Positions 34,288 through 45,490 of a stretch of DNA of 64,000 nucleotides are shown piece after piece. Within the stretch, counting starts at the first letter, position 1. Every line of letters begins with the position of its first letter. The notes below the pieces were generated by a model. The model did no database searches. It was not told the origin of the DNA and saw only the letters and a program-made list of their open reading frames with translations. Both the position numbers and the translations under genes were made by a program. The stretch covers positions 186,001-250,000 of the forward strand of contig NZ_AP024897.1 of assembly GCF_024529975.1 (NCBI RefSeq). The letters are read 5' to 3'. Source of the stretch: Vibrio quintilis. GTDB lineage: Bacteria; Pseudomonadota; Gammaproteobacteria; Enterobacterales; Vibrionaceae.

Positions 34288-35490
34288 TTAAACGATCTTT
34301 TCACTGATGAGTGAGATTAACTCATGTGCCAGTTGTGATTTTGATGTTCTTGGGAGCAGTTTCTCGCCTCCGGCCCAGAAAACATGTAATGCATTCTGAT
34401 CGCTGTTGAATCCCTGATCACTGAGAGAAACATCATTGGCACAGATCATATCCAGATTTTTGGCTGTCAGTTTATTGCGGGCATAGGTGGCAACATCCTG
34501 AGTTTCAGCAGCAAAGCCGACTGTAAACGGGCGGTTTTGATTCAGTGATGCCACGGACGCGATAATATCCGGATTCTTCACCATTCTGATGGTCAGGGCG
34601 TCATTTTCAGCGGTTTTCTTTATTTTTTGTTCTGCAATCTGTTCGGGACGGTAATCAGCAACGGCGGCACAGCCGATAAAAATATCGTGTGATGGGGCGG
34701 TTTCCATAACGGCCTGATGCATTTGTTCCGCACTTTCAACATTGATTCGGATAACACCAGCAGGGGTTGGCTGATTCACCGGCCCGGCAATTAATGTCAC
34801 TTCAGCTCCGGAGCGCGCAGCGGCTTCTGCCAGTGCAAATCCCATTTTCCCTGAGCTGTGATTAGTCAGGTATCTGACCGGGTCGATGGCTTCCCGGGTG
34901 GGACCCGCTGTGATCAGAACCCGTTTGCAGGTAAGTGTTTCATCCCCGAAAAAGGCTTCACATTCATGAACCAGTGCCATTGGTTCCAGCATTCTTCCCG
35001 GACCTGTATCACCACAAGCCTGTTCGCCGGCTGCCGGTCCCCAGATTGTGAAACCACGGGTTTTCAGGGTGGCCAGATTTTCCTGAGTCGCAGTATTTCT
35101 GTACATTTGCTGATTCATCGCAGGTGCCAGTGCAACCGGTGAATCTGTGGCAAGGACCAAAGTACTGAGCAGGTCATTTCCCATGCCGGCGGCAACCCGG
35201 GCAATCAAGTCCGCTGTTGCCGGGGCCAGCAAAACCAAATCAGCCCATTTCGCCAGTTCGATGTGACCCATTGAAGCTTCTGCTGCGGGATCGAATAAGC
35301 TGGAAGCAACGGGTTGACCGGAGACGGCCTGCATGGTCAGCGGTGTGATAAATTCCTGAGCGGCTTCGGTCATGACAACTCTGACATGAGCGCCGTGTTC
35401 AATCAGACGACGGGTTAATTCCGCGCATTTATAGGCTGCAATGCCGCCACTGATGCCAAGTAAAATGTTTTTTCCTGACAATGTTTGCAT
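34288..35490 (-). CDS. coaBC: Bifunctional phosphopantothenoylcysteine decarboxylase/synthetase CoaBC
   Basis: 400 residues. CoaC half (1-190): [18 protein letters not shown], the H-containing [11 protein letters not shown] and [10 protein letters not shown], with [14 protein letters not shown] carrying the active cysteine. CoaB half: [20 protein letters not shown] and [13 protein letters not shown], then KIKKTAEN and [10 protein letters not shown]. Makes 4'-phosphopantetheine in coenzyme A synthesis; the last-but-one step enzyme CoaD is encoded in the same block at 40340. Confidence 0.96.
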   Translation of the reverse strand: MQTLSGKNILLGISGGIAAYKCAELTRRLIEHGAHVRVVMTEAAQEFITPLTMQAVSGQPVASSLFDPAAEASMGHIELAKWADLVLLAPATADLIARVAAGMGNDLLSTLVLATDSPVALAPAMNQQMYRNTATQENLATLKTRGFTIWGPAAGEQACGDTGPGRMLEPMALVHECEAFFGDETLTCKRVLITAGPTREAIDPVRYLTNHSSGKMGFALAEAAARSGAEVTLIAGPVNQPTPAGVIRINVESAEQMHQAVMETAPSHDIFIGCAAVADYRPEQIAEQKIKKTAENDALTIRMVKNPDIIASVASLNQNRPFTVGFAAETQDVATYARNKLTAKNLDMICANDVSLSDQGFNSDQNALHVFWAGGEKLLPRTSKSQLAHELISLISEKIV

Positions 35491-35687
35491 GATAAATACC
35501 TCAAAAAAATCTGCACGTTATGCTAGCACAACAACTATGAGATGTCAGAGCTGTGTCAAATATATGAAACCGCATAGAGTACTTACTCAATTGCCTGTCT
35601 GTAAACTTCTGTTCTATTCACAGATATTTATTACATTTTATGCAACATAGAGTCTAATAAAATAATGAGAATAAATTAAGGATACCT

Positions 35688-37367
35688 ATGTTTAGTTCTC
35701 TCAGATGCCGGACCAAACTTCTGTTAATAACTGTTTTACCCTTGGTAGTGATTACTGCACTAATCACCTTGCTATATTACTGGAATGGAATGCAGACACT
35801 GGATCAGGAGCTGAAGCAATACAGGAAAGAGTTAGTTGAAATTCGTAAAAGTGAATTAAAGTCTCATGTCATGATGGGGGTGACGGCGGTTAAATCGCTT
35901 TATGACAGTGATCAACATGGAGAAAATAAAGCGCGGGCGAAGCAAATCCTGAAAGCAATGCGTTTTGATAAAGATGGATATTTCTTTGCTTATGATTCGC
36001 AGGGAGTCAATACGCTTCATGCAATTAAACCGGCACTGGAAGGGAAGAACCTTTATAACCTGAAAGATAAAAATGGTGTGCCTGTGATTGCCGGGCTGAT
36101 TAAGTCTTCGCAGTCGGGCGATGGTTATCTCTATTTTTCATGGAATAAACCTTCGATAAACGCTCAGGCGCCCAAACTTGGTTACGCTGAGTATTTGTCT
36201 AAATGGGACTGGGTTCTGGGAACCGGGATATATATCGATGATATTGATACTCAGCTGGCGAAGCATAAATCGGAGCGGGAGCGACATATTTATGCTCAGA
36301 CCTGGTCCGTCATCGGGCTGTCTTTACTGGGATTAATCCTGACGATTGTGATTGTCAGTATTTTGGTTTCCAGAGGTGTGAAGCCATTACAGCATGCTGT
36401 TGTGTCGCTTCAGGATGTTGCTGCCGGAGGGGGTGACCTGACCGCACGGCTGCCTGTGGAAAGTCAGGATGAAGTTGGCCAGCTTGCTCAGGCATTTAAC
36501 CGGTTTATGGATAAGCTGCATCCTTTAATCAATGAGATACGTGAGGCCGAAATGGAAATAGAGACAGCTTCTTCGGATCTCGATCAGCAGACATCCCGCT
36601 CGAATCAACAAATGCATGATCACTGCCAGGAAACCGAGAAGGTTGTGACTGCAGTGACAGAAATGAGTGCCACGGCCCGTGAGGTTGCGAACAATACTAA
36701 TTCAACTGCACATGCGATTGAATCAGCAAATGTTCAGATTTCGGATGCGCAGACAGAAGTGAATCTGGCGATTGAAGGCATCGGAATTCTGGTGAGAGAG
36801 GTCAATGATACATCTGATGCAATTCTTGATTTGAGTAATCAAACCGGAAAAATCACACAGGTGCTGGACGTGATTGGTGAAATTGCCGAACAGACTAATT
36901 TACTTGCCCTGAATGCTGCTATTGAAGCGGCACGGGCCGGTGAGCAGGGACGCGGTTTTGCCGTGGTTGCCGATGAAGTTCGTCTGCTTGCCAGCCGGAC
37001 TCAGCAAAGCACCCAGGAAATTGGTGATATGCTGAATTCTTTACATCAGGGTGTGAACCGGGCTGTAGATAGTATGGCTGTCAGCCGGGAGCAGGGTGAG
37101 AAAACAGAAGCGGAATCTGCACAGATTCAGCAAAGCCTGAGTGGTATTACTGAAGCAATCAGTACCATTCATGATATGGGGATTCAGACAGCTTCGGCCG
37201 CTGAGCAGCAAAGTGCGGTAGCAGAAGATATTAATCGCAATCTGGTGACCATTCAGCAAATCGTCAATGAGCTGAGTGATAATCTGGAGCATTCCAAATC
37301 GATTAGTTCCCGGTTGAGTGTATCAGGTCAGAAAATGGGAGATTTGGTCGGACATTTCAGAACTTAA
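35688..37367 (+). CDS. Methyl-accepting chemotaxis protein with Cache-type sensor
   Basis: 559 residues. TM1 is at about 12-30. A periplasmic single-Cache domain spans about 45-195 ([33 protein letters not shown]). TM2 is at about 207-228, HAMP at about 230-282, and the signalling hairpin has the core [20 protein letters not shown] followed by [16 protein letters not shown]. There is no C-terminal CheR-binding pentapeptide. The ligand is unknown. A receptor gene in this exact place (between coaBC and radC) is also found in V. cholerae, which supports the genus assignment. Confidence 0.93.
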   Translation: MFSSLRCRTKLLLITVLPLVVITALITLLYYWNGMQTLDQELKQYRKELVEIRKSELKSHVMMGVTAVKSLYDSDQHGENKARAKQILKAMRFDKDGYFFAYDSQGVNTLHAIKPALEGKNLYNLKDKNGVPVIAGLIKSSQSGDGYLYFSWNKPSINAQAPKLGYAEYLSKWDWVLGTGIYIDDIDTQLAKHKSERERHIYAQTWSVIGLSLLGLILTIVIVSILVSRGVKPLQHAVVSLQDVAAGGGDLTARLPVESQDEVGQLAQAFNRFMDKLHPLINEIREAEMEIETASSDLDQQTSRSNQQMHDHCQETEKVVTAVTEMSATAREVANNTNSTAHAIESANVQISDAQTEVNLAIEGIGILVREVNDTSDAILDLSNQTGKITQVLDVIGEIAEQTNLLALNAAIEAARAGEQGRGFAVVADEVRLLASRTQQSTQEIGDMLNSLHQGVNRAVDSMAVSREQGEKTEAESAQIQQSLSGITEAISTIHDMGIQTASAAEQQSAVAEDINRNLVTIQQIVNELSDNLEHSKSISSRLSVSGQKMGDLVGHFRT

Positions 37368-37404
37368 CTAACAACACTGTTACACAAAGTTCTGAGATGA
37401 GCTG

Positions 37405-37451
37405 AAAACGGTTCAGGGCGTGCTTGCATCCTGAGCCGTTTTTCGTTTTTT
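37405..37451 (+). terminator. Terminator after the chemotaxis receptor gene
   Basis: aaaacggttcagg pairs with cctgagccgtttt (one G-U pair), followed by tcgtttttt. Confidence 0.85.
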
Positions 37452-37518
37452 ATGGCTTATTTGGTGACCAGTCTCTGTCTTGATGCTGCCAGGGGCAACA
37501 GACCTTAAGGAGCCGCTC

Positions 37519-38193
37519 ATGAGTTTTAAATATTTACCGAACGAGTCAAAACCGCGGGAGAAATTACTGAACCGTGGTCCTCAGGCATTAACCGACGCCG
37601 AACTACTGGCTATTTTTCTTCGTACCGGCACCCGTGATACAGATGTACTGACGCTGTCAGATGCGTTGCTGACTGACTTTGGTTCACTCAGAGCACTGTT
37701 ATCTGCGACAAAAAATGAATTTTGTCGCCATAAAGGGTTAGGAGAAGTCAAATATATCCAGTTGCAGGCTGTACAGGAAATGATGCAGCGTTATTTATCT
37801 GAGACGTTGCAGCGCGGAGATGCCCTGACAAGCCCGCAAATGACGAAACTATATTTGTCCGGTTTACTCAGGGACAGGGCCAGAGAAGGTTTTTATGTTT
37901 TGTTTCTGGATAATCAGCACCGGGTGATTAATGAAGAGCTGCTGTTTGAAGGAACGATTAATGCGGCCAGTGTTTATCCCCGGGAAGTTGTGGCCCGCGC
38001 CTTACAACATAATTCTGCTGCGTTAATACTGGCGCATAACCACCCTTCGGGGGTTGCTGAGCCCAGTCAGTCAGATCGCCATATTACGCGCCGGATTGTG
38101 GATGCGTTAAATCTGGTGGATATCCGGGTACTGGATCATTTTGTTGTCGGAGATGGTGAAGTGGTCTCTTTTGCGGAACGTGGCTGGATATGA
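37519..38193 (+). CDS. radC: RadC-family JAB-domain protein
   Basis: 224 residues, the standard length; ATG 37519 has AAGGAG 6 bases upstream. An N-terminal helix-hairpin-helix region ([15 protein letters not shown]) precedes a JAB/MPN metalloprotease-like domain with [16 protein letters not shown]. Despite the historic name, a role in repair is not established. Position before rpmB-rpmG is conserved in Gammaproteobacteria. Confidence 0.95.
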   Translation: MSFKYLPNESKPREKLLNRGPQALTDAELLAIFLRTGTRDTDVLTLSDALLTDFGSLRALLSATKNEFCRHKGLGEVKYIQLQAVQEMMQRYLSETLQRGDALTSPQMTKLYLSGLLRDRAREGFYVLFLDNQHRVINEELLFEGTINAASVYPREVVARALQHNSAALILAHNHPSGVAEPSQSDRHITRRIVDALNLVDIRVLDHFVVGDGEVVSFAERGWI

Positions 38194-38313
38194 TGAGTTT
38201 TTTGTTGTGAGATGAGCAATTTCTGCTATTATTCCGCCACTAAATTATTCAACCTTATCAGCTCGGCGATAAAAAAAGATCAGAGGATCTGTAAAAAAGG
38301 ATCTGTTCGGGTC

Positions 38314-38342
38314 TTGAGCAATGCTCGTCAAGTTAGTATAAT
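38314..38342 (+). promoter_or_regulatory. Sigma-70 promoter for rpmB-rpmG
   Basis: -35 TTGAGC (38314-38319) and a perfect -10 TATAAT (38337-38342) with a 17-bp spacer, followed by GCGCGACC. The G+C-rich discriminator just after the -10 is typical of stringently controlled ribosomal promoters. It lies 130 bp upstream of rpmB, giving a long leader. Confidence 0.75.
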
Positions 38343-38471
38343 GCGCGACCTTTGATAGCCTTGTATGGATTTTCCATAGCGGTTTTAAACCTCAAGTCTC
38401 ATTTTCATTGAAGAAGAGAGGTTCGGCCACCAAGGTTGACATCGAGCTGAAACGATTTGGAGAAGACATTC

Positions 38472-38708
38472 ATGTCCCGAGTATGCCAAGTAACTGGTAA
38501 GCGTCCTGTAACGGGTAACAACCGTTCACACGCACGAAATGCTACTAAGCGCCGTTTTCTGCCGAACCTACAAACTCATCGTTTCTGGGTAGAGAGCGAA
38601 AAACGTTTTGTTAAATTACGCCTGACACCGAAGGGTATGCGTATCATTGATAAGAAGGGTATTGATGCCGTTCTTTCTGATATCCGTGCACGTGGCGAAA
38701 ACGTTTAA
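38472..38708 (+). CDS. rpmB: 50S ribosomal protein L28
   Basis: 78 residues: [20 protein letters not shown] and a highly basic middle part ([16 protein letters not shown]), matching bacterial L28. ATG 38472 is preceded by GGAGAAG. It is followed by rpmG after 13 bp, as in most Gammaproteobacteria. Confidence 0.97.
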   Translation: MSRVCQVTGKRPVTGNNRSHARNATKRRFLPNLQTHRFWVESEKRFVKLRLTPKGMRIIDKKGIDAVLSDIRARGENV

Positions 38709-38721
38709 GAGGAATTAGACA

Positions 38722-38889
38722 ATGGCTAAAGGCATTCGTGAAAAAATCCGTCTGGTATCTTCTGCAGGTACTGGCCATTTTTACACTACAGATAAAAACA
38801 AGCGTAACATGCCTGGTAAATTTGAGATCAAAAAATATGATCCAGTTGTTCGCCAGCACGTTATCTACAAAGAAGCTAAAATTAAGTAA
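38722..38889 (+). CDS. rpmG: 50S ribosomal protein L33
   Basis: 55 residues, [20 protein letters not shown] to a C-terminus YKEAKIK. The zinc-binding cysteines of the C+ form are absent ([17 protein letters not shown]), so this is the usual zinc-free gammaproteobacterial type. Ribosome binding site GAGGAA is 8-9 bases upstream. Co-transcribed with rpmB and ended by a strong terminator. Confidence 0.97.
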   Translation: MAKGIREKIRLVSSAGTGHFYTTDKNKRNMPGKFEIKKYDPVVRQHVIYKEAKIK

Positions 38890-38916
38890 TTAATTTTTAT
38901 TCTTTGTGACAGAAAT

Positions 38917-38946
38917 AAAAAACCCAGCTTTATGCTGGGTTTTTTA
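38917..38946 (+). terminator. Terminator after rpmG
   Basis: aacccagc/gctgggtt stem with loop tttat, A-run before and T-run after; classic intrinsic terminator. Confidence 0.93.
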
Positions 38947-39015
38947 TTGGATTACATTTAACATGAATTAGATTGAGTAAATGATAATAACCAGTTGTGA
39001 CTTCAGGGGGATATG

Positions 39016-39507
39016 ATGAAATACAGAGGGCGTCGCTGGAATAATATTCTGATTCTGTTGGTGATTGCATTCATTGTCATTCTGAACTTGCCTACTGCGA
39101 TTAAGACTTATCTGATTACCCCTGAAAATGAAGGCTATCCGGTCCTTTTTCACCCTGAATACACAGTGACAGCGATCAATACCGAAGACTGGTCTTTAAA
39201 TCGTGAAGATAGTCACTGGGTCTCAACCGTTTCATTTCCTGTTTCTTTGACTGAACTGGTACAGCGATGGCAAAAGCTGGCAGGAACCTCAGTTGACGCT
39301 AAAACCTATCAGTCGTTGTCCCCGAACCTGAAGCGGCCAGAGACGATTGAAATCTGGTATGAAGAGCAGGAAGAGCCGCAACGGGTCACACTCTACCGTT
39401 TACCGAAATTCTGGTTACTGAAAAACTGGCAGGGTCAGTGGATCGCTGTCAGTGTTGCTTCTGATTATTTATTCCCTCAGTATGTGGAAAAAACAACAGA
39501 GAAGTAA
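39016..39507 (+). CDS. Hypothetical membrane-anchored protein between rpmG and mutM
   Basis: 163 residues: a basic start (MKYRGRRWNN) and one membrane helix (ILILLVIAFIVILNLPTA), then an outside/periplasmic domain of about 130 residues with IEIWYEEQEEPQRVTLYRL. No catalytic motif is visible and I do not know the family. It is 6 bp upstream of mutM and probably co-transcribed. ATG 39016 is chosen for spacing from AGGGGG. Related small membrane proteins occupy this site in other vibrios, so it is probably a real conserved gene. Confidence 0.75.
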   Translation: MKYRGRRWNNILILLVIAFIVILNLPTAIKTYLITPENEGYPVLFHPEYTVTAINTEDWSLNREDSHWVSTVSFPVSLTELVQRWQKLAGTSVDAKTYQSLSPNLKRPETIEIWYEEQEEPQRVTLYRLPKFWLLKNWQGQWIAVSVASDYLFPQYVEKTTEK

Positions 39508-39513
39508 GTCAGC

Positions 39514-40323
39514 ATGCCAGAATTGCCGGAAGTCGAAGTCAGCAGGATGGGGATCAGCCCTCATCTTGTGGGCGAAAAAGTAAAATCAATTGCAGTGAGA
39601 ACTCCAAAACTGCGATGGGATATTCCATTTGAACTGAAAAACATCGAAGGTCAGGTGATCAGGAAGATTACCCGGCGGGCTAAGTATTTACTGTTGGAGA
39701 CGGACAAAGGTGTTGTCCTGATTCACCTTGGCATGTCCGGATCGCTGAGAGTGCTTGATGCCCCATCTGCGCCTGAAAAACATGATCATGTGGATCTGTA
39801 TTTGTGCAATGGCAAAGTGTTGCGTTATAACGATCCGCGCCGCTTCGGAGCCTGGTTATGGTGTGAAACCGGGCAGGAGCATGCGGTGTTACAACACCTT
39901 GGCCCTGAACCGCTGGAAGATGCCTTTTCTCCCGCATATATCGTTGAAAAAGCTGCGGGTAAACGTGTGGCGGTAAAGCAGTTTATTATGGATAACAAGA
40001 TTGTGGTTGGTGTCGGGAATATTTATGCCAGCGAGTCTTTGTTTATGGCTGGTATTTCTCCTTCCCGGCAGACATCAGATTTGAATCCGGAAGAATGGGA
40101 AAGATTGGTTGATACTATCAAACATGTGCTTACCCGTTCGATACAGCAGGGTGGTACGACGTTAAAAGACTTTTCGCAGGCTGACGGAAAACCGGGTTAT
40201 TTTGCTCAGGAATTGCAGGTATACGGAAAAGCAGGAGAACCATGCCCGGTATGCGGCGCTTTGATACAAGAGCAAAAGATCGGCCAGCGAAACACCTTCT
40301 TTTGCTCTGTATGTCAGCGTTAA
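39514..40323 (+). CDS. mutM: Formamidopyrimidine-DNA glycosylase (Fpg/MutM)
   Basis: 269 residues. The N-terminal PELPEVE gives the catalytic proline and Glu; MSGSLRV and KHDHVDLYL follow. The helix-two-turn-helix with [12 protein letters not shown] sits before the C-terminal zinc finger CPVC...CSVC. Excises 8-oxoguanine and formamidopyrimidines and nicks the strand. Convergent with coaD, 16 bp apart. Confidence 0.97.
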   Translation: MPELPEVEVSRMGISPHLVGEKVKSIAVRTPKLRWDIPFELKNIEGQVIRKITRRAKYLLLETDKGVVLIHLGMSGSLRVLDAPSAPEKHDHVDLYLCNGKVLRYNDPRRFGAWLWCETGQEHAVLQHLGPEPLEDAFSPAYIVEKAAGKRVAVKQFIMDNKIVVGVGNIYASESLFMAGISPSRQTSDLNPEEWERLVDTIKHVLTRSIQQGGTTLKDFSQADGKPGYFAQELQVYGKAGEPCPVCGALIQEQKIGQRNTFFCSVCQR

Positions 40324-40339
40324 TCAGTTCTTGTTCTGA

Positions 40340-40849
<510 letters not shown>

Positions 40850-41053
40850 TCAGTTATTCACAGGCATTTAATACTAATACCAATATTCATAATTATCTAA
40901 TGATTCTTACCGGATGAGCAGGCGCGTTTTCAGGAAAAACCCTGAATGTGCAGGATTGCTTTTTCTCTGTCAGACGGATGTTGCAAAAAGATTCACAATT
41001 ATGGGATGAAGCCGGTATGATAAGGCCGCTGTCAAAACTCCGAAGATTGCTTT

Positions 41054-42088
41054 ATGAAAAAGATACTTGTAATTCGTAATGACAAAATTGGCGATTTCAT
41101 GCTGGCCTGGCCTGCTTTGGCAATGTTGAAGGTCTCTTTGCCTGACTGTCATATTTCGGCGCTGGTTCCGGAATATACTGCTGCTTTAGCGCATTTATGT
41201 CCGTGGATTGATCATGTGTTGACTGATCCCGGGAAAAAGGCCGAAAAGCAGGAGAAGAAAGCATTAGTTTCTCAGATCAAACAATATGGGTTTGATGCTT
41301 CGATAAACCTGTTTTCAACCACATATAATGCACTGTTGGTCTGGAAAGCCGGGATTCCTTACCGCCTTGCGCCGGCAACCAAAATTGCTCAGTTTTTTTA
41401 TAATCACCGGATAAAGCAGAAACGCTCGCTTTCACTGAAGCCGGAATACGAGTACAACCTTGATCTGGTCCGGGCGTTTTTGACGGATATTGGCGTTGAG
41501 GTGATTGAGCCGGCTTCGCCGTATCTGAAGTTTAACCCGGTGGATGTGGCACAGCAGCGTCTTAAATTTGCCGGTGAGTCCGGTTTAAGCCTGAGTAAAC
41601 GGTGGCTGTTTGTTCATGCAGGCAGTGGTGGCTCTGCAAATAATTTATCACTGAAGCAATATGCGGACTTAATTGGTGGGATTTCTGTCGAGAAAGAGGT
41701 GGTTTTAACTGCCGGACCTGGTGAAGAAGAGAAAGCGCAGGCATTAAAATCACTGTTGTCTGAATCGGATGTGAATGCATTTGTTTACGCTAAAAATGAT
41801 GGCTTAGTGGATTTTTCCCGTTCAATTGCTTGTGCCGATGTGTTTATGGCGGGGTCAACCGGGCCGTTACACATCGCCGCTGCACTGGATGTTCCCACTA
41901 TTGGTTTCTTTCCTGCCAAGCGATCAGCAACACCACTGCGCTGGCGTCCTTTGAATAGTGAAGGGCGGCATATTGCATTCGTTCCGCCACCGGCAGATGA
42001 GAAATCTCAGCAGGAAGATATGAGCCGGATCGACCCGGCTGAAGTGCTGGAAACGCTCAATCCCTGGATTGCGTCGTACTTGTCTTAA
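41054..42088 (+). CDS. GT9-family heptosyltransferase-like glycosyltransferase
   Basis: 344 residues with the GT9 start [20 protein letters not shown]. The C-terminal nucleotide-sugar site includes [20 protein letters not shown] and [20 protein letters not shown]. It probably transfers an ADP-heptose-derived or related sugar to the LPS core. It differs from WaaF (58496) and the second GT9 (61696), so which position it extends is unclear. It overlaps the convergent waaE-like gene by 32 bp. Confidence 0.85.
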   Translation: MKKILVIRNDKIGDFMLAWPALAMLKVSLPDCHISALVPEYTAALAHLCPWIDHVLTDPGKKAEKQEKKALVSQIKQYGFDASINLFSTTYNALLVWKAGIPYRLAPATKIAQFFYNHRIKQKRSLSLKPEYEYNLDLVRAFLTDIGVEVIEPASPYLKFNPVDVAQQRLKFAGESGLSLSKRWLFVHAGSGGSANNLSLKQYADLIGGISVEKEVVLTAGPGEEEKAQALKSLLSESDVNAFVYAKNDGLVDFSRSIACADVFMAGSTGPLHIAAALDVPTIGFFPAKRSATPLRWRPLNSEGRHIAFVPPPADEKSQQEDMSRIDPAEVLETLNPWIASYLS

Positions 42089-42842
42089 TCCATAAGTCGG
42101 CATACTTCACAAATGTGGAATGTGCCGACAGAGCTGACAGCAGAAAGCCTTGTTTGCCATCCAAAAAACCGGCTTTAAAAATATACATTTTCGCGAAGCA
42201 GCTGACAGCGTGAACCACCCCCTGAGACAGGCTGCTTTTTTTACCCCGTTTTTCCCGCTGTTCCGCCCATGCCTGAGCATATCCTGCTGATTTCACGAGG
42301 TAATGGTGCAGATCGTTGTAAGTATAATGAATCGCATCGCCCTGTAGTGGCTGAACCTGAACGCCCGGATTGATTTCCACTTTTTCATGCACCAGTGCAT
42401 CGTTGTAGCGGGTTAGCCTGGTCGGATATAAGCGAATCACCCGATCCGGATACCAGCCACAGTGACGGATATAACGGCCGAAAACCCAGCTGAGACGGCA
42501 AATACTGTAGGCCGTATCGGGTTTATTATCTCTCACAGCCTGCTCGATACTTTGTCTGAGCTCTGGTGTGACCCGTTCATCGGCATCCAGCCATAAAATA
42601 AAATCCGACTCAACATAGCTTTGGGCCTGTTGTCTTTGCGGCCCGAATCCAGGCCAGTTTTCATTCACAAAAAATTTATCGGTATAACGGCGGGCAATTT
42701 CTTCTGTGTTATCAGAGCTTCCGGAATCGAGAATGACGATTTCATCAACCCAGCCTTCTACTGTTTTTAAACATTCATCCAGGTTTTGCGCTTCATTTTT
42801 TACAATTAATGCGACGGCCAGACTTGGTTTGTGATCTGTCAT
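42057..42842 (-). CDS. waaE: Family 2 glycosyltransferase, WaaE/KdtX type
   Basis: 261 residues. GT-A fold: [34 protein letters not shown] and the metal-binding [13 protein letters not shown]. Downstream [12 protein letters not shown] and ALVHEKVEI are features of the WaaE/KdtX group. In Enterobacteria WaaE adds a beta-1,4-glucose to the first heptose of the core. Next to waa genes here, consistent with core synthesis; the donor sugar is inferred. Confidence 0.87.
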   Translation of the reverse strand: MTDHKPSLAVALIVKNEAQNLDECLKTVEGWVDEIVILDSGSSDNTEEIARRYTDKFFVNENWPGFGPQRQQAQSYVESDFILWLDADERVTPELRQSIEQAVRDNKPDTAYSICRLSWVFGRYIRHCGWYPDRVIRLYPTRLTRYNDALVHEKVEINPGVQVQPLQGDAIHYTYNDLHHYLVKSAGYAQAWAEQREKRGKKSSLSQGVVHAVSCFAKMYIFKAGFLDGKQGFLLSALSAHSTFVKYADLWIKTSTTQSRD

Positions 42843-42962
42843 ACTCAGTTATCTCTGGTAGGTTCTGAATCAAGCGTTTGCTTTTGCTCATGAGTTAACT
42901 ATAGATAAACTCAAAAAAATCAGGCTAAATTATGCAGATAGTCTGTATAAATGTAAAATAAC

Positions 42963-43006
42963 TATATCCAGGCAACCTGAATCATGCTCCTTCGGGTTAT
43001 CCGGAC
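42963..43006. repeat. Dispersed palindromic repeat, copy F (degenerate)
   Basis: tatatccaggcaacctgaat, then catgctcc and ttcgggttatccgga; a diverged copy in which both arms are still recognisable. It lies between the divergent waaE-like and dgkA genes. Confidence 0.55.
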
Positions 43007-43055
43007 ATTATCGTAACCAATGTCTTTCATCTTAATTTACGGAAAGTAAAATATC

Positions 43056-43442
43056 ATGACAGAGTCTCGCCAGGGGAAGCCGGGAAACACCGGGGTGAAG
43101 CGCGTAATTAAAGCGACGATTTATTCAGTTCAGGGACTGCGGGCTGCGTTTAAATATGAAGCTGCTATCCGTCAGGAATGTATCTTGCTTATGATTGCGG
43201 TGGTGTTGGTGTTCTGGCTCGATCTCGCTATGCTTGAACGCATTGCGATGCTGGGAACGGTGGTCTTGGTTATCATTGTTGAGTTACTCAATTCAGCCAT
43301 TGAAGCGGTGGTTGACCGCGTTGGACCGGAGCGCCATGAATTGAGCGGCAGGGCAAAAGATATTGGCTCAGCAGCCGTTTTCGTTGCATTAAGTTTTGCC
43401 GGTTTTACCTGGCTGTATATTCTTATTCATCATTATTGGTAG
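43056..43442 (+). CDS. dgkA: Diacylglycerol kinase
   Basis: 128 residues with three membrane helices. The DgkA signature VELLNSAIEAVVDRVG includes the catalytic Glu, followed by HELSGRAKDIGSAAV; RAAFKYEAAIRQE lies near the N-terminus. Phosphorylates diacylglycerol in the inner membrane, recycling lipid released during envelope glycan synthesis. Followed closely by kdkA. Confidence 0.95.
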   Translation: MTESRQGKPGNTGVKRVIKATIYSVQGLRAAFKYEAAIRQECILLMIAVVLVFWLDLAMLERIAMLGTVVLVIIVELLNSAIEAVVDRVGPERHELSGRAKDIGSAAVFVALSFAGFTWLYILIHHYW

Positions 43443-43449
43443 TCACATC

Positions 43450-44172
43450 TTGATAGAAAAACTTCAGTCATCACATGAGCTGATCATTTATGACAGTGAA
43501 TTGTTGGCAAATCCATCCGCAGAGATATTTAACCCGCAATACTGGCAGGCACAGCAACAGGTGACTGGTAGTGCGCAGGGGCGTGGAACCACCTGGTTTA
43601 TCCAGCTGGAGAAGATTCAGGCGGCGCTCCGTCATTACCGGCGTGGCGGACTGTTTGGCAAACTGGTGAAAGATCATTACTGGTTTTCCGGCTGGGATAA
43701 AAGCCGCAGTGTGGAAGAGTTTCATCTGCTACATCACCTGAAAGACGCTGGTGTTCATGTACCACGCCCCGTTGCGGCCCGGGTCATCAAAAAAGGGATT
43801 TTTTATCAGGCGGATTTACTCAGTGAACGCATTCCGAATGCACAGGATTTAGTTGGAATTCTGAAACAGAAATCTCTGAGCAGCGACATGTACAGGAAGA
43901 TTGGCCGGGAAATCGCCAAAATGCATGCAGCCAGTGTGAATCATACTGATCTGAATATTCATAATATTCTGATTGATGATCAGGAACAGGTCTGGATTAT
44001 CGATTTTGATAAGTGTTTTGTGGATGATGGCGATGGATGGAAACCGGATAATTTAGCGCGGCTCAAGCGTTCTTTTGAGAAGGAGCTTGCCAAATGTCAT
44101 CTGAACTGGAAAGAACCTGATTTGAATTTGATCCGGGATGGTTACTCACAGCCTTTGGGGAGTGGATTGTAA
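43450..44172 (+). CDS. kdkA: Kdo kinase KdkA
   Basis: 240 residues from a TTG start at 43450, 7 bp after dgkA (a longer frame from 43396 lies inside dgkA and is rejected). Eukaryote-like kinase fold: GSAQGRGTTWFIQ, ALRHYRRGGLFGKL, catalytic loop HTDLNIHNILID and metal-binding DFDKC. KdkA phosphorylates the single Kdo of the core at position 4, as in Haemophilus and Vibrio. Fits the vibrio-type mono-Kdo-phosphate core. Confidence 0.92.
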   Translation: MIEKLQSSHELIIYDSELLANPSAEIFNPQYWQAQQQVTGSAQGRGTTWFIQLEKIQAALRHYRRGGLFGKLVKDHYWFSGWDKSRSVEEFHLLHHLKDAGVHVPRPVAARVIKKGIFYQADLLSERIPNAQDLVGILKQKSLSSDMYRKIGREIAKMHAASVNHTDLNIHNILIDDQEQVWIIDFDKCFVDDGDGWKPDNLARLKRSFEKELAKCHLNWKEPDLNLIRDGYSQPLGSGL

Positions 44173-44285
44173 AATATTCAGTCACATGAATATTTCGGCA
44201 GAAGAGTCACTTTTATCCGGCATTTCTTTGATAGAATCTTTACTTCGTTTAGTATTGTTTTATCAGTCATAAAGAATAGTTTGAT

Positions 44286-45476
44286 ATGAACACAATTCTC
44301 CCTCTCATCGGTCGTACCGATGCACTTTTTACCCAGGATCTCAGCCAGCACGAAGCAGAGCTTTCAGATATTGTTTCCCAATCCCGCTTTCTTGTACTTG
44401 GTGGTGCCGGCTCTATCGGGCAGGCAGTGACCAAAGAAATCTTTAAACGAAAGCCACAGAAACTCCATGTGGTTGATATCAGTGAAAACAATATGGTGGA
44501 GCTGGTTCGCGATATTCGCAGCTCTTTCGGGTATATCGATGGGGATTTTCAGACATTCGCCCTGGATATTGGATCGCTTGAGTACGATGCCTTTATCAAA
44601 TCTGACGGTCAGTATGATTATGTGCTGAACTTGTCTGCTTTGAAGCACGTCCGGAGTGAGAAAGATCCGTTTACACTGATGCGGATGATTGATGTCAATG
44701 TGTTCAATACGGATAAGACCATTCAGCAGTCGATTGATGCCGGGGTGAAAAAATACTTCTGCGTGTCGACCGATAAAGCTGCGAATCCGGTCAATATGAT
44801 GGGTGCTTCCAAACGTATTATGGAAATGTTTCTGATGCGCCGTAGTCAGGATATTCAAATCTCAACCGCACGTTTTGCCAATGTGGCTTTTTCCGATGGT
44901 TCTTTACTGCATGGCTTTAATCAGCGGATTCAAAAGCATCAGCCGATTGTTGCGCCTGACGATATCCGCAGATATTTTGTAACACCGCAGGAATCGGGTG
45001 AATTGTGTTTAATGTCATGTATTTTTGGTGAAAACCGCGATATTTTCTTCCCGAAACTGAGTGAGTCACTTCATTTGATCAGCTTTGCTGATATTGCAGT
45101 GAAATATCTGAAGCAGCGGGGATTCACACCTTACCTGTGTCAAAGTGAAGATGAAGCGCGCCAGTCGGTCAAAACACTGCCTGAGAGCAATCAGTGGCCT
45201 TGTCTGTTTACGTCGAGTGATACCACGGGTGAGAAAGATTTCGAAGAGTTCTTTACCGATAAAGAAACCCTGGATATGTCCCGCTTTGAGAATCTGGGTG
45301 TGATTAAAAATGAACCTGAATATGACCCGGATTTGCTGGCTTTATTTGAGCAGAACATTGCAGCGATGAAACAATCGGGACAATGGTCGAAAGCGCAAAT
45401 TGTTGAGTTGTTTTTCAGGATGATACCTGACTTCGGGCATCAGGAAACAGGCAAATACTTAGATAGTAAAATGTAA
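44286..45476 (+). CDS. legB: Nucleotide-sugar 4,6-dehydratase, LegB-like (first step of the legionaminate route)
   Basis: 396 residues of the extended SDR fold. LVLGGAGSIGQAVTKEIF binds NAD; LSALKHVRSEKDPF, VSTDKAANPVNMMGASKRIM and FSDGSLLHGF place it with CapD/LegB-type GlcNAc-nucleotide 4,6-dehydratases. It makes the 4-keto-6-deoxy intermediate. It opens a nine-gene plus-strand run (44286-53142) and is followed after 14 bp by the matching aminotransferase. The GDP-linked donor is inferred from the guanylyltransferase-like gene at 49597. Confidence 0.87.
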   Translation: MNTILPLIGRTDALFTQDLSQHEAELSDIVSQSRFLVLGGAGSIGQAVTKEIFKRKPQKLHVVDISENNMVELVRDIRSSFGYIDGDFQTFALDIGSLEYDAFIKSDGQYDYVLNLSALKHVRSEKDPFTLMRMIDVNVFNTDKTIQQSIDAGVKKYFCVSTDKAANPVNMMGASKRIMEMFLMRRSQDIQISTARFANVAFSDGSLLHGFNQRIQKHQPIVAPDDIRRYFVTPQESGELCLMSCIFGENRDIFFPKLSESLHLISFADIAVKYLKQRGFTPYLCQSEDEARQSVKTLPESNQWPCLFTSSDTTGEKDFEEFFTDKETLDMSRFENLGVIKNEPEYDPDLLALFEQNIAAMKQSGQWSKAQIVELFFRMIPDFGHQETGKYLDSKM

Positions 45477-45490
45477 CCGGAGTGCTGTTC